Shown here in pieces: positions 46,010 through 55,622 of a stretch of DNA of 64,000 nt. Each line of letters starts with the position of its first letter. Position 1 is the first letter of the stretch. This DNA is from Bacteroidota bacterium (GTDB lineage Bacteria; Bacteroidota; Bacteroidia; NS11-12g; UBA955). The stretch covers positions 1-64,000 of the forward strand of contig JAGFIU010000031.1 of assembly GCA_024103355.1 (NCBI GenBank). The letters are read 5' to 3'. The position numbers and the translations under genes were made by a program. Below the pieces are notes generated by a model, which was given only the letters and a program-made list of their open reading frames with translations, made no database searches and was not told where the DNA came from.

Positions 46010-47206
46010 ATGTACGGGAAAATTAAACAATATCTAAGCGAAGAACTCAATAACATTAAAGAAGCAGGCCTTTTTAAAAGTGAGCGAATTATTCAATCTC
46101 CACAAGGTGCAGAAATTAAGCTAGCATCAGGACAAACAGTACTCAACTTTTGTGCAAATAATTATTTAGGTCTATCATCACACCCCAAAGTTATAGAGGC
46201 TGCAAAAAAGGGGCTTGATTCGCATGGATTTGGTATGTCTTCTGTTCGCTTCATATGCGGAACTCAAGATATTCATAAAGAGCTGGAAAAAAAGATAGCA
46301 AACTTTTATCACACAGAAGACACTATCCTCTATGCAGCTGCATTCGATGCAAACGGTGGTGTTTTCGAACCGCTTTTGAATGAATTAGATTGTATTATTT
46401 CCGATGAACTCAACCATGCATCCATCATAGATGGTGTTAGACTTTGCAAAGCCAAACGATACCGATACAAAAACAATGATATGTCGGATTTAGAAGAACA
46501 ACTTAAACAAGCAAATAATGCAGGTGCTCGATTCAAACTTATTGTTACTGATGGTGTTTTCAGCATGGACGGCTATGTTGCTCAGTTGGATAAAATTTGC
46601 GATTTGGCAGATAAGTATGATGCTTTGGTAATGACAGATGAGTGCCATAGTGCAGGCTTTATTGGCAAAACAGGTCGCGGGGTTCCTGAGTTGTGCGGAG
46701 TAATGGATAGGGTTGATATTGTTACCGGTACTCTTGGAAAGGCTTTAGGGGGAGCTATGGGCGGTTATACGACCGGACGAAAAGAAATAATAGAAATGCT
46801 CAGACAACGCTCTCGACCCTATTTATTCTCAAATTCACTTGCTCCAAGCATTGTCAGTGCCAGCATCGCTGTATTTGATTTACTCTCACACACAACAGAG
46901 CTCAGAGATAAACTCGAAGAGAATGTTAAATACTTTAAGAAAGGTGTAAAAAATGCGGGTTTTGATATTAAAGATGGTGATTCTGCTATAGTCCCAATAA
47001 TGTTGTATGACGCAAAACTGAGCCAAGAGATGGCAAATGCTTTACTAAATGAAGGTATTTATGTCATTGGTTTCTTTTATCCTGTTGTAGCAAAAGGACA
47101 AGCGAGAATTAGGGTGCAACTTTCTGCGGCACATACAAGAGAACACCTTGATAAAGCCATCGCAGCATTTGAAAAAGTTGGGAAAGAATTAGGTGTAATA
47201 AAATAA
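46010..47206 (+). CDS. kbl: Glycine C-acetyltransferase (2-amino-3-ketobutyrate CoA ligase)
   Basis: 398 residues, alpha-oxoamine synthase family. The substrate and PLP sites are [14 protein letters not shown] (46-59), [15 protein letters not shown] (D210, H213) and the PLP lysine K244 in GTLGKALGG. It cleaves 2-amino-3-ketobutyrate with CoA to glycine and acetyl-CoA in threonine breakdown. The N-terminus [27 protein letters not shown] favours Kbl over serine palmitoyltransferase. A threonine dehydrogenase gene, its usual partner, is not adjacent. It converges on plsY. Confidence 0.92.
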   Translation: MYGKIKQYLSEELNNIKEAGLFKSERIIQSPQGAEIKLASGQTVLNFCANNYLGLSSHPKVIEAAKKGLDSHGFGMSSVRFICGTQDIHKELEKKIANFYHTEDTILYAAAFDANGGVFEPLLNELDCIISDELNHASIIDGVRLCKAKRYRYKNNDMSDLEEQLKQANNAGARFKLIVTDGVFSMDGYVAQLDKICDLADKYDALVMTDECHSAGFIGKTGRGVPELCGVMDRVDIVTGTLGKALGGAMGGYTTGRKEIIEMLRQRSRPYLFSNSLAPSIVSASIAVFDLLSHTTELRDKLEENVKYFKKGVKNAGFDIKDGDSAIVPIMLYDAKLSQEMANALLNEGIYVIGFFYPVVAKGQARIRVQLSAAHTREHLDKAIAAFEKVGKELGVIK

Positions 47207-47217
47207 ATAAGGAGGGG

Positions 47218-47874
47218 TTATCTATCCCTTCCTTTCATTCTTTTACGAATTCTGATATTAGCTTTACTTTCATTTCCTGCAACAAGGCGTTTGATATTCT
47301 TTTGATGTGTTAAAATAACCATAATTGCTGCAGAAATACCAAAGGCCACAAATAGAGGTTCATCAGGTTTAAAAATAAAAATAAGTAATAGTGGGAATGA
47401 TATGGTTGCTAATATTGAACTTAGAGAAACATATTTAGTAGAAAAAAGTACAATAAGAAATAGACTTATACATATCAATGCTGGAACATAATGAATCCCA
47501 ATTACCATCCCTAAAAGTGTTGCAATTCCTTTTCCACCTTTAAAATTTGCAAAAACGGGAAATACATGTCCAACAACAGCCATTAAACCAAACAAGAGTT
47601 GCAAGTTTACAAATCGTGCTGAATAGATATCAACAAATCCTAAGAGCCAAGGTAATGATGCAGCAATAAGTCCTTTTGATACATCCATCATTAAAACTAA
47701 AATACCGGCTTTAGTACCTAGTACACGGAAAGTGTTTGTTGCTCCGGCATTTCCGCTTCCAAATTCTCTAATATCTTTTTCGTAAAGTGCTTCTCCGACC
47801 CATATACTACTTGGAATAGACCCGAGTATGTATGCTAAAAATGATAGTCCGAGTATAATAAGAGTTTCTGTCAA
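47218..47874 (-). CDS. plsY: Glycerol-3-phosphate acyltransferase PlsY
   Basis: 218 residues with about five membrane segments. The three PlsY catalytic motifs are visible: SIPSSIWVG near residue 20, GSGNAGATNTFRVLG at about 40-54 and the glycine-rich VFANFKGGKGIATLLGMVIG at about 108-127. It acylates glycerol-3-phosphate using acyl-phosphate in the first step of phospholipid synthesis. It has its own promoter inside the end of the upstream large gene, so it can be expressed separately. Confidence 0.94.
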   Translation of the reverse strand: MTETLIILGLSFLAYILGSIPSSIWVGEALYEKDIREFGSGNAGATNTFRVLGTKAGILVLMMDVSKGLIAASLPWLLGFVDIYSARFVNLQLLFGLMAVVGHVFPVFANFKGGKGIATLLGMVIGIHYVPALICISLFLIVLFSTKYVSLSSILATISFPLLLIFIFKPDEPLFVAFGISAAIMVILTHQKNIKRLVAGNESKANIRIRKRMKGRDR

Positions 47875-47904
47875 TTCTTCAAAAAAATTAAAAAATCAAA
47901 GTCG

Positions 47905-47936
47905 CAAAGATAATCTAATTTCAGCAATCATTCAAA
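47905..47936 (-). promoter_or_regulatory. Promoter of plsY
   Basis: The minus strand has TTTG (47933-47936), a 20-base spacer and TATCTTTG (47905-47912). The -33 element lies within the last codons of the 1491-residue gene. The predicted leader is about 26 bases. Confidence 0.65.
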
Positions 47937-50900
47937 CCGCCTAAACAATTTTTCCACTGAACGAGGGGTCCCTCTTCGAAGACTATATGAGTCATTGGAA
48001 ATCTTTTCTCCTTTCTCCAATATGATTTGGTTGAATTTATCGTCTGTAGAATATGCATACATTACTCCACGTACATAATTTAAATATAAAAACTCATTGG
48101 GATTAAATTCAATATAAATATGAATATCATCTCCGCTCCTTTTCTTATCTACTACAATAATCGCCCCAAAACTTTTATTGATATTTACACCATTAATGGA
48201 TGCAATATCTACAGAACCGTTACAAATAAAAGCATTCAGCCTATTATCAAAACGCCAATTTGAAGAAGCAACAAAAATCATAGCCTTCTCCGGTGACCTT
48301 TCATTTACTTCTTTTATATACAAATCCGGATCAAAAACCTCTTTTACTTTATCGGTTGCTTTGCCAACAGTTTTGAAAAATTGGCTGGTTGCAACAATAT
48401 TTTCGGAATTCAATAATCCACTGTTTAAAACTCTGCTCACAATAGCCTTCGAAGCAGTTGTGGTTGAATAAAACTCTGTCAAATTTGTTGCAAATGTGCT
48501 TGTTTTGATACTGGTTGCTGTTCCATAGTTTTCATTTTTTGCAATTTCTACCATACGTGTAACAGCCTCTTTTGGCAACGGAAAATCAAAATAAAATGAC
48601 CAATCAAATTGATAGGTTGTATCCCCTTCTTTCCAATTTGTAGAACCGGCAAAACCTGATTTTATTCCGGGTTTTACATTCAGACTAAGGTCAAAACTAC
48701 CTTCGGCTTTGATTGTTCTATTCTTATCATTTACTCTGATAACATTGCCCCTTTCTTCTTTTTCAAATAATTTACCTTTATCACCGACCACAATATCTCC
48801 GGTATTGTGATCATAATAAAATACTCCTGAATCAAGTGTTACTTCGGGATTTGAATACGCTTGTTTCATCCCGAATAACATAGGATATATCCTCACGCTA
48901 TCTCCTGCAACAAACAACCCTGACAACAAAGGTCTGTTATCCACATTTCTTGGATTATTTACATCAATCACAACATCCATTGCATCCATTTCTCCTTTGA
49001 ACCGCACCCACTGACCTGCAACATAATCCATAGAGTGAATAGGTTTCACAAATCCTGTATAAACTATGGGTTTATCAGTACTCACAATCTTTGCCCAACC
49101 CTTATACCCTATCTTAACATCCAAATAAAAACTTTGAGAGTCTGGGATATAACCAACCCCAACCAAATGTTTTTCATCATCAATTTTGATAGAATCCATA
49201 TTGATGATATGTTGTTCTCCCAATTTGGTCTTATAATCATACCATCCACTTGCTCGAATATTATTCTTACCGTTTATTTTGGTGTGTGCATTATAGATTT
49301 TATGATACTTATCAATTCTGTTGGCTTCAATCAAAGAACTGTCGAGTCTGTCCATATCAGCATCTATGCGTACGATTGCTTTTCCATTAAAAGGATAAAC
49401 TCTTGAATCAGCAACATCAATATAGGGGATTTTGTCCATATACACTACATTCTCTTTCATGTCAAAGTCGGCATAAGAGCATTCAAATTTGAGTGAATCC
49501 TGATCTGCTTTTGTGGATACAAAGAAAGGTTTTACCGCAGGGAACTTAGCGTTGGGACGCATTTCCATTCTTTTGTCATCCATTTTCCAAGTATAATCAC
49601 TGAGTATTGTACCATATTGGTTTACAGGCAAATATGTCATGTTATTGGGTGAGTTGGCAATAAAATTACCTTTTCTTTTATCAAAATCTATATGAGATTC
49701 AACATCTGATGTTTGGAAAGCAAAAACTTGCGGGTCGATAGAAAAAATGCGGATACCGGAAGTATCAGCATCCACTTTGTTTTTGCCGTAAATCATGTTC
49801 TTTGAATAAAATTCAGCTTCACTCCATTCCAACTGACCGTTGCCGGCAAGTGCAGATGGCGATAATGTGAGAGTACCTCCGAATTTATATTGTGTTTGAA
49901 AAACATTGAATTTTTCTGTGTTATCAGAAATCAGCATTTTGTCTTCGTAAGGCAACCATCGAGAAGATACATCAACACCCGAAACAAGGGGATATTTTGA
50001 ACTCTCCGGCAAATCAAAAGTTTTGCTCCTTGATTGTGTTTCTTTGGGGAAAATTAAGAAATCATCGCTGTTTGTCTTTGAGGTCAGATATTGAATTTCT
50101 CCATTTCCGTATAATCCTTTGTTACTCAACGATATCGTCATCTTAGCATTTCCTTTGCTTTTGTACATAGGCAAATCAATGTCCTTCACAAAACCAAGAG
50201 AATAATCAGGTTGTATGGTGAGTTCATATCTAAAATCAGGAAAAATATCTGCTGATATGAAAGTACCGGGCAGCTTAAGGTTGGCTGCAGTAAAGTCATT
50301 GAGATTGGTGATTCGAAAAGGATCTACTCCAAAGTAAAAACTCTCTTTTTTATATACAAAATTGTGTGTTTGTTCATATTCATAATGCACTTTAGACCCT
50401 CTTTCAGAAGTAAAAATGGGATAGTCAGGGTAGTCCTTTTTCTTCAACCCTGATTTATTCTTTGGATAATCAAACTCAATAGTTCCATACAAATCGGATA
50501 AAACAGACTGCACTTTGCGCAGTGCTTTGGTGGTTTCATCCGGATAATACAATACCATGGAATCATAATATGTATCCCGAATCATAAAGGAGTTATAATC
50601 AAAATTAAATGCTTTTGAATAAAAATCTACCTTGCCTGCCCTTACAATTCCGCCAAAAGTCATATTACGGTCTCTTTTGATAAGCACTTGCTGCTCATTT
50701 GGCACAGCTATACAATTTTGGCTATCACTAAAAGTGAATTTTCTAACCCCTTCAATCTGCAAATTCATGTTGTTCAAACTCAATGTTACATTAGGTCTGG
50801 CCGAAATCACAGAAATCATCCTGATAACATCATAATCACGAACTTTCATGTAATTATTGACATAGTTAAAAAGTCGGTCTCTAATTTCTATAGAGTCCGT

Positions 50901-52403
50901 TTTCATATCATAATAGATATATCCGTCATCAGCCAAATTAATTATCTGCTCTTGGATATATTCTTTCTTACTTCCATAGAAAGCACAGTAGTCTTCCAAA
51001 TGAAATTTTCTTTGTCGTGTTTTGATTGAGTAATCCCTCATTCTGTAAAGCGGGTTATATGCTAATATTCCCTGTACTTTTTCATATCTAAACTCTTTGA
51101 AAAAGTCATTTGATTCTATCGCAACCGGCTTATCGGCAGACATATTCCTAAACTCAACGTAAGGTGTATTTTGTTTCCATATAATTCTCTCCGCATCAAT
51201 ATCAACTCCATGAAAATCATCTTGGAATGTCATTTGCATCAACCCCTTCTCTCCTTTATTTATTACTAGCTCCTTTTTATTGAAATCATATCGTGCTTCA
51301 ACGGCAGGATGAAATATTGTTTTGTTGGAGTCCAACAAGATAGTAAAAGAAGTATTCAAACTCTGAACCACTCCGGCATCTATCTTAAATGATTTTGATT
51401 GAAGAATGACACGCGGTTTCTTGTCTTGGAGTAAGGTGATTGTAACCGGGTCAGAATCCACATTATCTCCTGTGATTACTTTACCTAATAAGCTAAAACC
51501 TCCGCTGTATGTAGCCATATCTCCCACAAGACCGTCTATTTTAACATTGCCTTTATAACTGGAAAACTTGGGATAGTTGCCATTGGTCAGTTGCTCTTGG
51601 CTTGTAGTAAACGAAACTTGGTCAGTCAGTCTCCCCAATACATCTCCCTTAAAATATTTAGGATAGCGCAAATAAGCGCTGTCTGCGGTGTATGTGCTGC
51701 CTGCCAAATCAATATTATAGTTTGTAAGTCTGCATGAAGCATCTTCTTCAGCTAAACCAACTCTTTCCCAATTAATTTTTCCGTTTTTCCCAACCCAACT
51801 AACCTTATCAGGATAAAAAGTTCCTTCTGTATCAAATATTTTCATCTTATCCAAAAAAGCCTCTCCTGTAAGATTTAGGTATTTAAATTTAATTGCTAAC
51901 CTATTACCATCATATATCAATTCAAATTTGTTATTGTCTGCATACCATTTTAGCTGGTCTGTACTATAGAGAATGTTTTCCGCAAAAAGTTTATTGGCAG
52001 TTTGCAGAAATGCCAAATACTCTTTGGTATTCTTAGCAAGCAATTTCCCGCTGATTCCCTGCCATTGGGTAAGAACTTTTTTGTCAATATTATTGGCCAA
52101 ATAGAAGTTTATAGTGCTTACGAATAGTTCAAAATAAGGTTGTACAGTGAGTTTTCTAAAAAGCATATCCTCACAGATATCGCGAATCGCTGATTTTTCT
52201 TTTATATCAAATTTTCCTGCATCCCATGCTGCTTTAAATTTCTGGGCTTCTTTGGCAACATGCTCCTGGCCATTGTCTGTCATGTGTTTTACCAATTCAT
52301 TGATAAAAACTTCGGGGTCCGGAGAAAAACTTTTCTGTTGTGCTTTCAGCAGAGTAAAAGAGAACAAAAAAATAATCGAGAGAAAAATTCTAATTTTATT
52401 CAT
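47928..52403 (-). CDS. Large secreted protein of unknown function (1491 residues)
   Basis: A signal peptide (about 1-22, MNKIRIFLSIIFLFSFTLLKA) is followed by a helical domain of roughly 100 residues (VFINELVKHMTDNGQEHVAKEAQKF...). The rest is very long and beta-rich, with recurring short strands and turns (KGDVLGRLTDQVSF; GNAKMTISLSNKGLYGNGEIQY; ALAGNGQLEW; GKGNFIANSPN-type blocks). No transmembrane helix, catalytic motif, CHU_C or Por sorting domain is seen. The style recalls OstA/LptA, AsmA or TamB-like bridge proteins, but no family can be assigned. It probably stands in the periplasm or at the inner face of the outer membrane. It lies between tpiA and plsY on the same strand. Confidence 0.75.
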   Translation of the reverse strand: MNKIRIFLSIIFLFSFTLLKAQQKSFSPDPEVFINELVKHMTDNGQEHVAKEAQKFKAAWDAGKFDIKEKSAIRDICEDMLFRKLTVQPYFELFVSTINFYLANNIDKKVLTQWQGISGKLLAKNTKEYLAFLQTANKLFAENILYSTDQLKWYADNNKFELIYDGNRLAIKFKYLNLTGEAFLDKMKIFDTEGTFYPDKVSWVGKNGKINWERVGLAEEDASCRLTNYNIDLAGSTYTADSAYLRYPKYFKGDVLGRLTDQVSFTTSQEQLTNGNYPKFSSYKGNVKIDGLVGDMATYSGGFSLLGKVITGDNVDSDPVTITLLQDKKPRVILQSKSFKIDAGVVQSLNTSFTILLDSNKTIFHPAVEARYDFNKKELVINKGEKGLMQMTFQDDFHGVDIDAERIIWKQNTPYVEFRNMSADKPVAIESNDFFKEFRYEKVQGILAYNPLYRMRDYSIKTRQRKFHLEDYCAFYGSKKEYIQEQIINLADDGYIYYDMKTDSIEIRDRLFNYVNNYMKVRDYDVIRMISVISARPNVTLSLNNMNLQIEGVRKFTFSDSQNCIAVPNEQQVLIKRDRNMTFGGIVRAGKVDFYSKAFNFDYNSFMIRDTYYDSMVLYYPDETTKALRKVQSVLSDLYGTIEFDYPKNKSGLKKKDYPDYPIFTSERGSKVHYEYEQTHNFVYKKESFYFGVDPFRITNLNDFTAANLKLPGTFISADIFPDFRYELTIQPDYSLGFVKDIDLPMYKSKGNAKMTISLSNKGLYGNGEIQYLTSKTNSDDFLIFPKETQSRSKTFDLPESSKYPLVSGVDVSSRWLPYEDKMLISDNTEKFNVFQTQYKFGGTLTLSPSALAGNGQLEWSEAEFYSKNMIYGKNKVDADTSGIRIFSIDPQVFAFQTSDVESHIDFDKRKGNFIANSPNNMTYLPVNQYGTILSDYTWKMDDKRMEMRPNAKFPAVKPFFVSTKADQDSLKFECSYADFDMKENVVYMDKIPYIDVADSRVYPFNGKAIVRIDADMDRLDSSLIEANRIDKYHKIYNAHTKINGKNNIRASGWYDYKTKLGEQHIINMDSIKIDDEKHLVGVGYIPDSQSFYLDVKIGYKGWAKIVSTDKPIVYTGFVKPIHSMDYVAGQWVRFKGEMDAMDVVIDVNNPRNVDNRPLLSGLFVAGDSVRIYPMLFGMKQAYSNPEVTLDSGVFYYDHNTGDIVVGDKGKLFEKEERGNVIRVNDKNRTIKAEGSFDLSLNVKPGIKSGFAGSTNWKEGDTTYQFDWSFYFDFPLPKEAVTRMVEIAKNENYGTATSIKTSTFATNLTEFYSTTTASKAIVSRVLNSGLLNSENIVATSQFFKTVGKATDKVKEVFDPDLYIKEVNERSPEKAMIFVASSNWRFDNRLNAFICNGSVDIASINGVNINKSFGAIIVVDKKRSGDDIHIYIEFNPNEFLYLNYVRGVMYAYSTDDKFNQIILEKGEKISNDSYSLRRGTPRSVEKLFRRFE

Positions 52404-52482
52404 AAGCAGTTCAGCGAACTTATAATCAACGACAAGAGTAGCAAGATATTGGTTACGATTTCAAAAATCATTCCACAGAATT

Positions 52483-53250
52483 TCAACCCACTGCTTTGAT
52501 AATTTCACAGAAATCTCTGGATTTGAGTGAGGCTCCTCCAATCAATCCACCATCTATATCAGGTGCGGAAAACAATTCCTTTGCATTATCGGGCTTAACA
52601 CTACCCCCGTATAAAATCCGAATTTGAGCAGCAGTTTCAGGGCTAAAAATTTCAGCTAACTCCTCTCTGATATATGAGTGTACATCTTGAGCTTGTTCGG
52701 TTGAAGCTGTCTTTCCCGTGCCAATAGCCCAAACAGGTTCATAGGCAATAACCATTTTTTCCGGAGCAATTTCAGCACTTATTCCTTCCAATCCTTCCCA
52801 TAGCTGTGTTTTTAAGACATCCCAAAAATCTCCATTTTCTCTTTCTTCCAAAGTTTCGCCAATGCAATAAATAGGTACCAATCCTCCTGAAATCGCTCTT
52901 TTTATTTTTAGATTGAGTAACTCATTGTCTTCCGAAAAGTATTGTCTGCGCTCTGAGTGGCCTATTATAACATAAGAACAACCCACACTCTTGAGCATTG
53001 ACACAGAAATCTCTCCGGTGTAAGCACCCACGTTTTCCTGATGTACGTTTTGTGCACCTAATAAAATAGGGTGCTTTTCTATGTTTTTTGCAATTGAAGC
53101 AAGACTGATATAAGGTGGAAAAAGAATAATCTCCGCATCATTGCGAACCTCGTCTTTCACTATTCCTTTTATCTCTGTAACCAAGCCCAATGCCTCATTG
53201 AGGTCATTGTTCATTTTCCAGTTTCCGGCAACAATTTTCCTTCTCTTCAT
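52483..53250 (-). CDS. tpiA: Triosephosphate isomerase
   Basis: 255 residues from ATG 53250; a start at 53328 would place 26 extra residues before MKRRKIVAGNWKMN and overrun the promoter. Catalytic residues N10, K12, H98 (VIIGHSE) and E171 (IAYEPVWAIGTG) are present, with the phosphate loop YGGSVKPDN. It interconverts dihydroxyacetone phosphate and glyceraldehyde-3-phosphate in glycolysis. It is transcribed alone or with the large gene downstream (79-base gap). Confidence 0.96.
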   Translation of the reverse strand: MKRRKIVAGNWKMNNDLNEALGLVTEIKGIVKDEVRNDAEIILFPPYISLASIAKNIEKHPILLGAQNVHQENVGAYTGEISVSMLKSVGCSYVIIGHSERRQYFSEDNELLNLKIKRAISGGLVPIYCIGETLEERENGDFWDVLKTQLWEGLEGISAEIAPEKMVIAYEPVWAIGTGKTASTEQAQDVHSYIREELAEIFSPETAAQIRILYGGSVKPDNAKELFSAPDIDGGLIGGASLKSRDFCEIIKAVG

Positions 53251-53275
53251 TTTATCTTTTTCTTTTGACTTGCCG

Positions 53276-53283
53276 CAAAAATA
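53276..53283 (-). promoter_or_regulatory. -7 box for tpiA
   Basis: The minus strand reads TATTTTTG, 25 bases before the start at 53250. This position rules out the longer upstream start for tpiA. Confidence 0.5.
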
Positions 53284-53442
53284 AGGTTTTATATCCCTTG
53301 GTTTGTGTTGAATGTTTAGTAAAATCAAAATGGTTCTTTTTGTTCAATAACAATAATATAAAATATCACAGTACTCACTTCCTCCTTACATGATTTCACA
53401 GCCATAATATCCAATTTCTCATTTTGTTTTAGTACGAGTACT

Positions 53443-53450
53443 TAATTTTG
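53443..53450 (+). promoter_or_regulatory. -7 box for the MerC-like fusion gene
   Basis: TAATTTTG lies 13 bases before ATG 53464, with a TTTG at 53423-53426 (16-base spacer, shorter than usual). Confidence 0.45.
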
Positions 53451-53463
53451 TATTTGGTAAGGG

Positions 53464-54060
53464 ATGAAATTAAAAAGGAATCTTGACAAAATTGGCTCAA
53501 TCGGGTTGCTTGCCACTGTCTTAATGACTCCATGCTGCTTTCCATTATTCGCATTCGGCTTGACAGCACTAGGTTTTGGTTCTTTTGAATTATTTGGCTC
53601 ATGGACGGGTTATGTATTTGAAGGTCTTGTGGCTATCTCTCTTTTAGGGTTTTATTTTTCTTACCGGATTCATAAAAATATTTTTCCTCTCTTACTCGGA
53701 CTCATCAGTGGTTTAATAATTTTTTATGCTTATCTGGTTCATTTCAATGATATTACAATCTATTTTGGCCTGTTAGGGCTTTTTGTGGCAACAGGTTTTA
53801 ATTATGCTATAAATAAGAAGAATAAAAAAGTCGGTGCTGATTGTTGCACAGAAAAAACCATCTGCTACACCTCAACCATCACTTGCCCGTATTGTAATCA
53901 CAAAAAGGAAGAAACAATGCCCGATAATGCTTGTCAATATTTTTATGAATGTGAAAATTGTCATACTTTACTTAAGCCGAAAGAAGGTGATTGTTGTGTT
54001 TTTTGCAGCTACGGCTCAACTGTTTGCCCTCCGATTCAGTCAGGAAAAAATTGTTGTTAA
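53464..54060 (+). CDS. MerC-like membrane protein fused to a GDCCVFCSYG cysteine domain
   Basis: 198 residues. The N-terminal half is MerC-like, with about four helices. C24-C25 (TPCCFPLF) sit inside the first helix, where MerC and MerT carry a metal-binding pair. After a basic linker with C127-C128, a zinc-ribbon-like region (CPYC at 141-144; C157; CENC at 163-166) leads to the GDCCVFCSYG signature (175-184) and a terminal CC. Counting all, 17 cysteines lie in the soluble half and its ends. Likely a metal handling or uptake function, perhaps with mercury or copper; the substrate is not shown. Confidence 0.7.
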   Translation: MKLKRNLDKIGSIGLLATVLMTPCCFPLFAFGLTALGFGSFELFGSWTGYVFEGLVAISLLGFYFSYRIHKNIFPLLLGLISGLIIFYAYLVHFNDITIYFGLLGLFVATGFNYAINKKNKKVGADCCTEKTICYTSTITCPYCNHKKEETMPDNACQYFYECENCHTLLKPKEGDCCVFCSYGSTVCPPIQSGKNCC

Positions 54061-54120
54061 TCAGTTTATTTTCAATACTTAATTTACCTTTTTATCGTTT
54101 TCAGATATTAAGAAAATATT

Positions 54121-54930
54121 ATGAAAAATTCAATTCTAACCCTATTAATGGTTTTGGCAACTACCCTATTGAGTTGCAACAACAATGGCAGTTATGATGT
54201 TTCAAGTCCCGATGCAGCACTTGAAAAATCCTTTACGGAGAGCAATACAAACCTTGCTGAGGATGAAAACTCTCGACAAATTGACCGAAAAATTATCAAG
54301 GAAGGCAACATAAGCTTCGAGACCTCAGATATCAATGAAACAAGAATACTGATATCAAAAACTGTAAAAGAACTAAACGGTTATATTTCTGATGATAACG
54401 CTTATGATTACAACGACAGAACAGAACAATCATTAAGCATTCGTGTGCCGGCAAATAATTTTGATTCTTTATTGAATAAGATTTCGCAGTTTGCCAAAAA
54501 GATTGACAGCAAGAATGTTAATACACAGGATGTTACAGAAGAGTTTATAGATATTGAAGCAAGGCTCAAAAACAAAAAAGAGTTGGAAACCCGTTATTTG
54601 GAACTGCTAAAACAAGCAAGAAATGTGGATGAAATCTTATCTATTGAAAAAGAAATCAACACACTCAGAAGCGATATTGACGCAATTGAAGGCAGGCTTA
54701 AATACCTCAAAAGCAGGGTTTCTTACAGCACGCTAAGGGTTGATTTTTATGAGAAAAAAATACCGGATTTTGGATTTGGTTCAAAGATTGGTCAAGCCAT
54801 TGTAAACGGCTGGTCTAATCTTCTTGGGTTTTTGATAGCAATGTTAAGTCTTTGGCCGTTTATATTGGTTGCCATAGGGACTATTTTCTTTTATAAGCGT
54901 TACAGAAAAAATCGCAAAAATCGCCAATAA
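54121..54930 (+). CDS. DUF4349 lipoprotein
   Basis: 269 residues. The lipoprotein signal has a lipobox at LLSC. The DUF4349 domain is at about 55-215 (DRKIIKEGNISFETSDINETRILISKTVKELNGYISDDNAYDYNDRTEQSLSIRVPANNFDSLLNKI), with a coiled-coil segment at about 145-195 (EARLKNKKELETRYLELLKQARNVDEILSIEKEINTLRSDIDAIEGRLKYL). A C-terminal transmembrane helix (about 235-258) ends in a basic tail, so the protein may be held at both ends. The family has no agreed function. Confidence 0.85.
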   Translation: MKNSILTLLMVLATTLLSCNNNGSYDVSSPDAALEKSFTESNTNLAEDENSRQIDRKIIKEGNISFETSDINETRILISKTVKELNGYISDDNAYDYNDRTEQSLSIRVPANNFDSLLNKISQFAKKIDSKNVNTQDVTEEFIDIEARLKNKKELETRYLELLKQARNVDEILSIEKEINTLRSDIDAIEGRLKYLKSRVSYSTLRVDFYEKKIPDFGFGSKIGQAIVNGWSNLLGFLIAMLSLWPFILVAIGTIFFYKRYRKNRKNRQ

Positions 54931-54948
54931 GTACGGCAATCAATTTTT

Positions 54949-55548
54949 CTATTTTGTCACTGACTTAATAAACTCCAGCACCTCTTCCCTGCCTTGTTTG
55001 GTAACAGATGAGCAAATAAATTGTTGAGGTAATTCTTCCCAATCTTCAGACAAGAATTCATTATAGCTTCTTACCGATTCTTCAATTTCGTTTGTTTTTA
55101 GTTTATCTGACTTTGTAAAAACCATAACAAAAGGCACTTTGTTGGCAACACACCATTCCATAAAATCCAAATCAATCGGTTGGGGCTTGTGTCTGATATC
55201 AATCAAAAGAAACACACAGTATAGCGCTTGCCTTTTCTTTAAATAATCCTTCACTAAACCGCTCATTTCAACTCTGTCCGACATAGAAGTTTTAGCATAA
55301 CCGAAACCGGGCAGGTCGATAAGCATCCAATCTGCATCAATTTCAAAACAGACAATCTGCTTGGTTTTTCCGGGTTTTGATGAAGTAAGGGCAAGTTCTT
55401 TTCTGCCCGTCAGCATATTGATGAGTGAAGATTTTCCCACGTTGGATCTGCCAATAAAAGCAAATTCGGGTTTATTAAAATCAGGCATTATCCTATAGCC
55501 GGGATAAGAAGCCTTAAAAACAGCAGATTTCACCAACTTGTCACTCAT
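54949..55548 (-). CDS. engB: Ribosome biogenesis GTPase YihA/EngB
   Basis: 199 residues. Single Era-like GTPase domain: G1 GRSNVGKSS, G3 DLPGFGYA, G4 TKSDK and G5-like CSSVT. EngB helps assembly of the 50S ribosomal subunit. It converges on the DUF4349 gene and is divergent from menG; its -7 box lies beyond that of menG, so the two promoters point across each other. Confidence 0.93.
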   Translation of the reverse strand: MSDKLVKSAVFKASYPGYRIMPDFNKPEFAFIGRSNVGKSSLINMLTGRKELALTSSKPGKTKQIVCFEIDADWMLIDLPGFGYAKTSMSDRVEMSGLVKDYLKKRQALYCVFLLIDIRHKPQPIDLDFMEWCVANKVPFVMVFTKSDKLKTNEIEESVRSYNEFLSEDWEELPQQFICSSVTKQGREEVLEFIKSVTK

Positions 55549-55577
55549 TTCGTTTGCTCAAAAGGACATATAAAGAC

Positions 55578-55585
55578 TATATTTG
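55578..55585 (+). promoter_or_regulatory. -7 box for the menG-porT-tgt-lptG operon
   Basis: TATATTTG, with a TTG at 55554-55556 (21-base spacer). The predicted leader to ATG 55623 is about 33 bases. It forms a 9-bp inverted pair (TATATTTGC) with the engB box. Confidence 0.55.
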
Positions 55586-55605
55586 CCCCTCCAAAATTAT
55601 TCGTG

Positions 55606-55613
55606 CAAATATA
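55606..55613 (-). promoter_or_regulatory. -7 box for engB
   Basis: The minus strand reads TATATTTG, facing the menG box 20 bases away. The expected start near 55601 gives a leader of about 53 bases and makes the 5' ends of the two transcripts overlap by roughly 10 bases. Confidence 0.45.
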
Positions 55614-55622
55614 ATTTAATTA

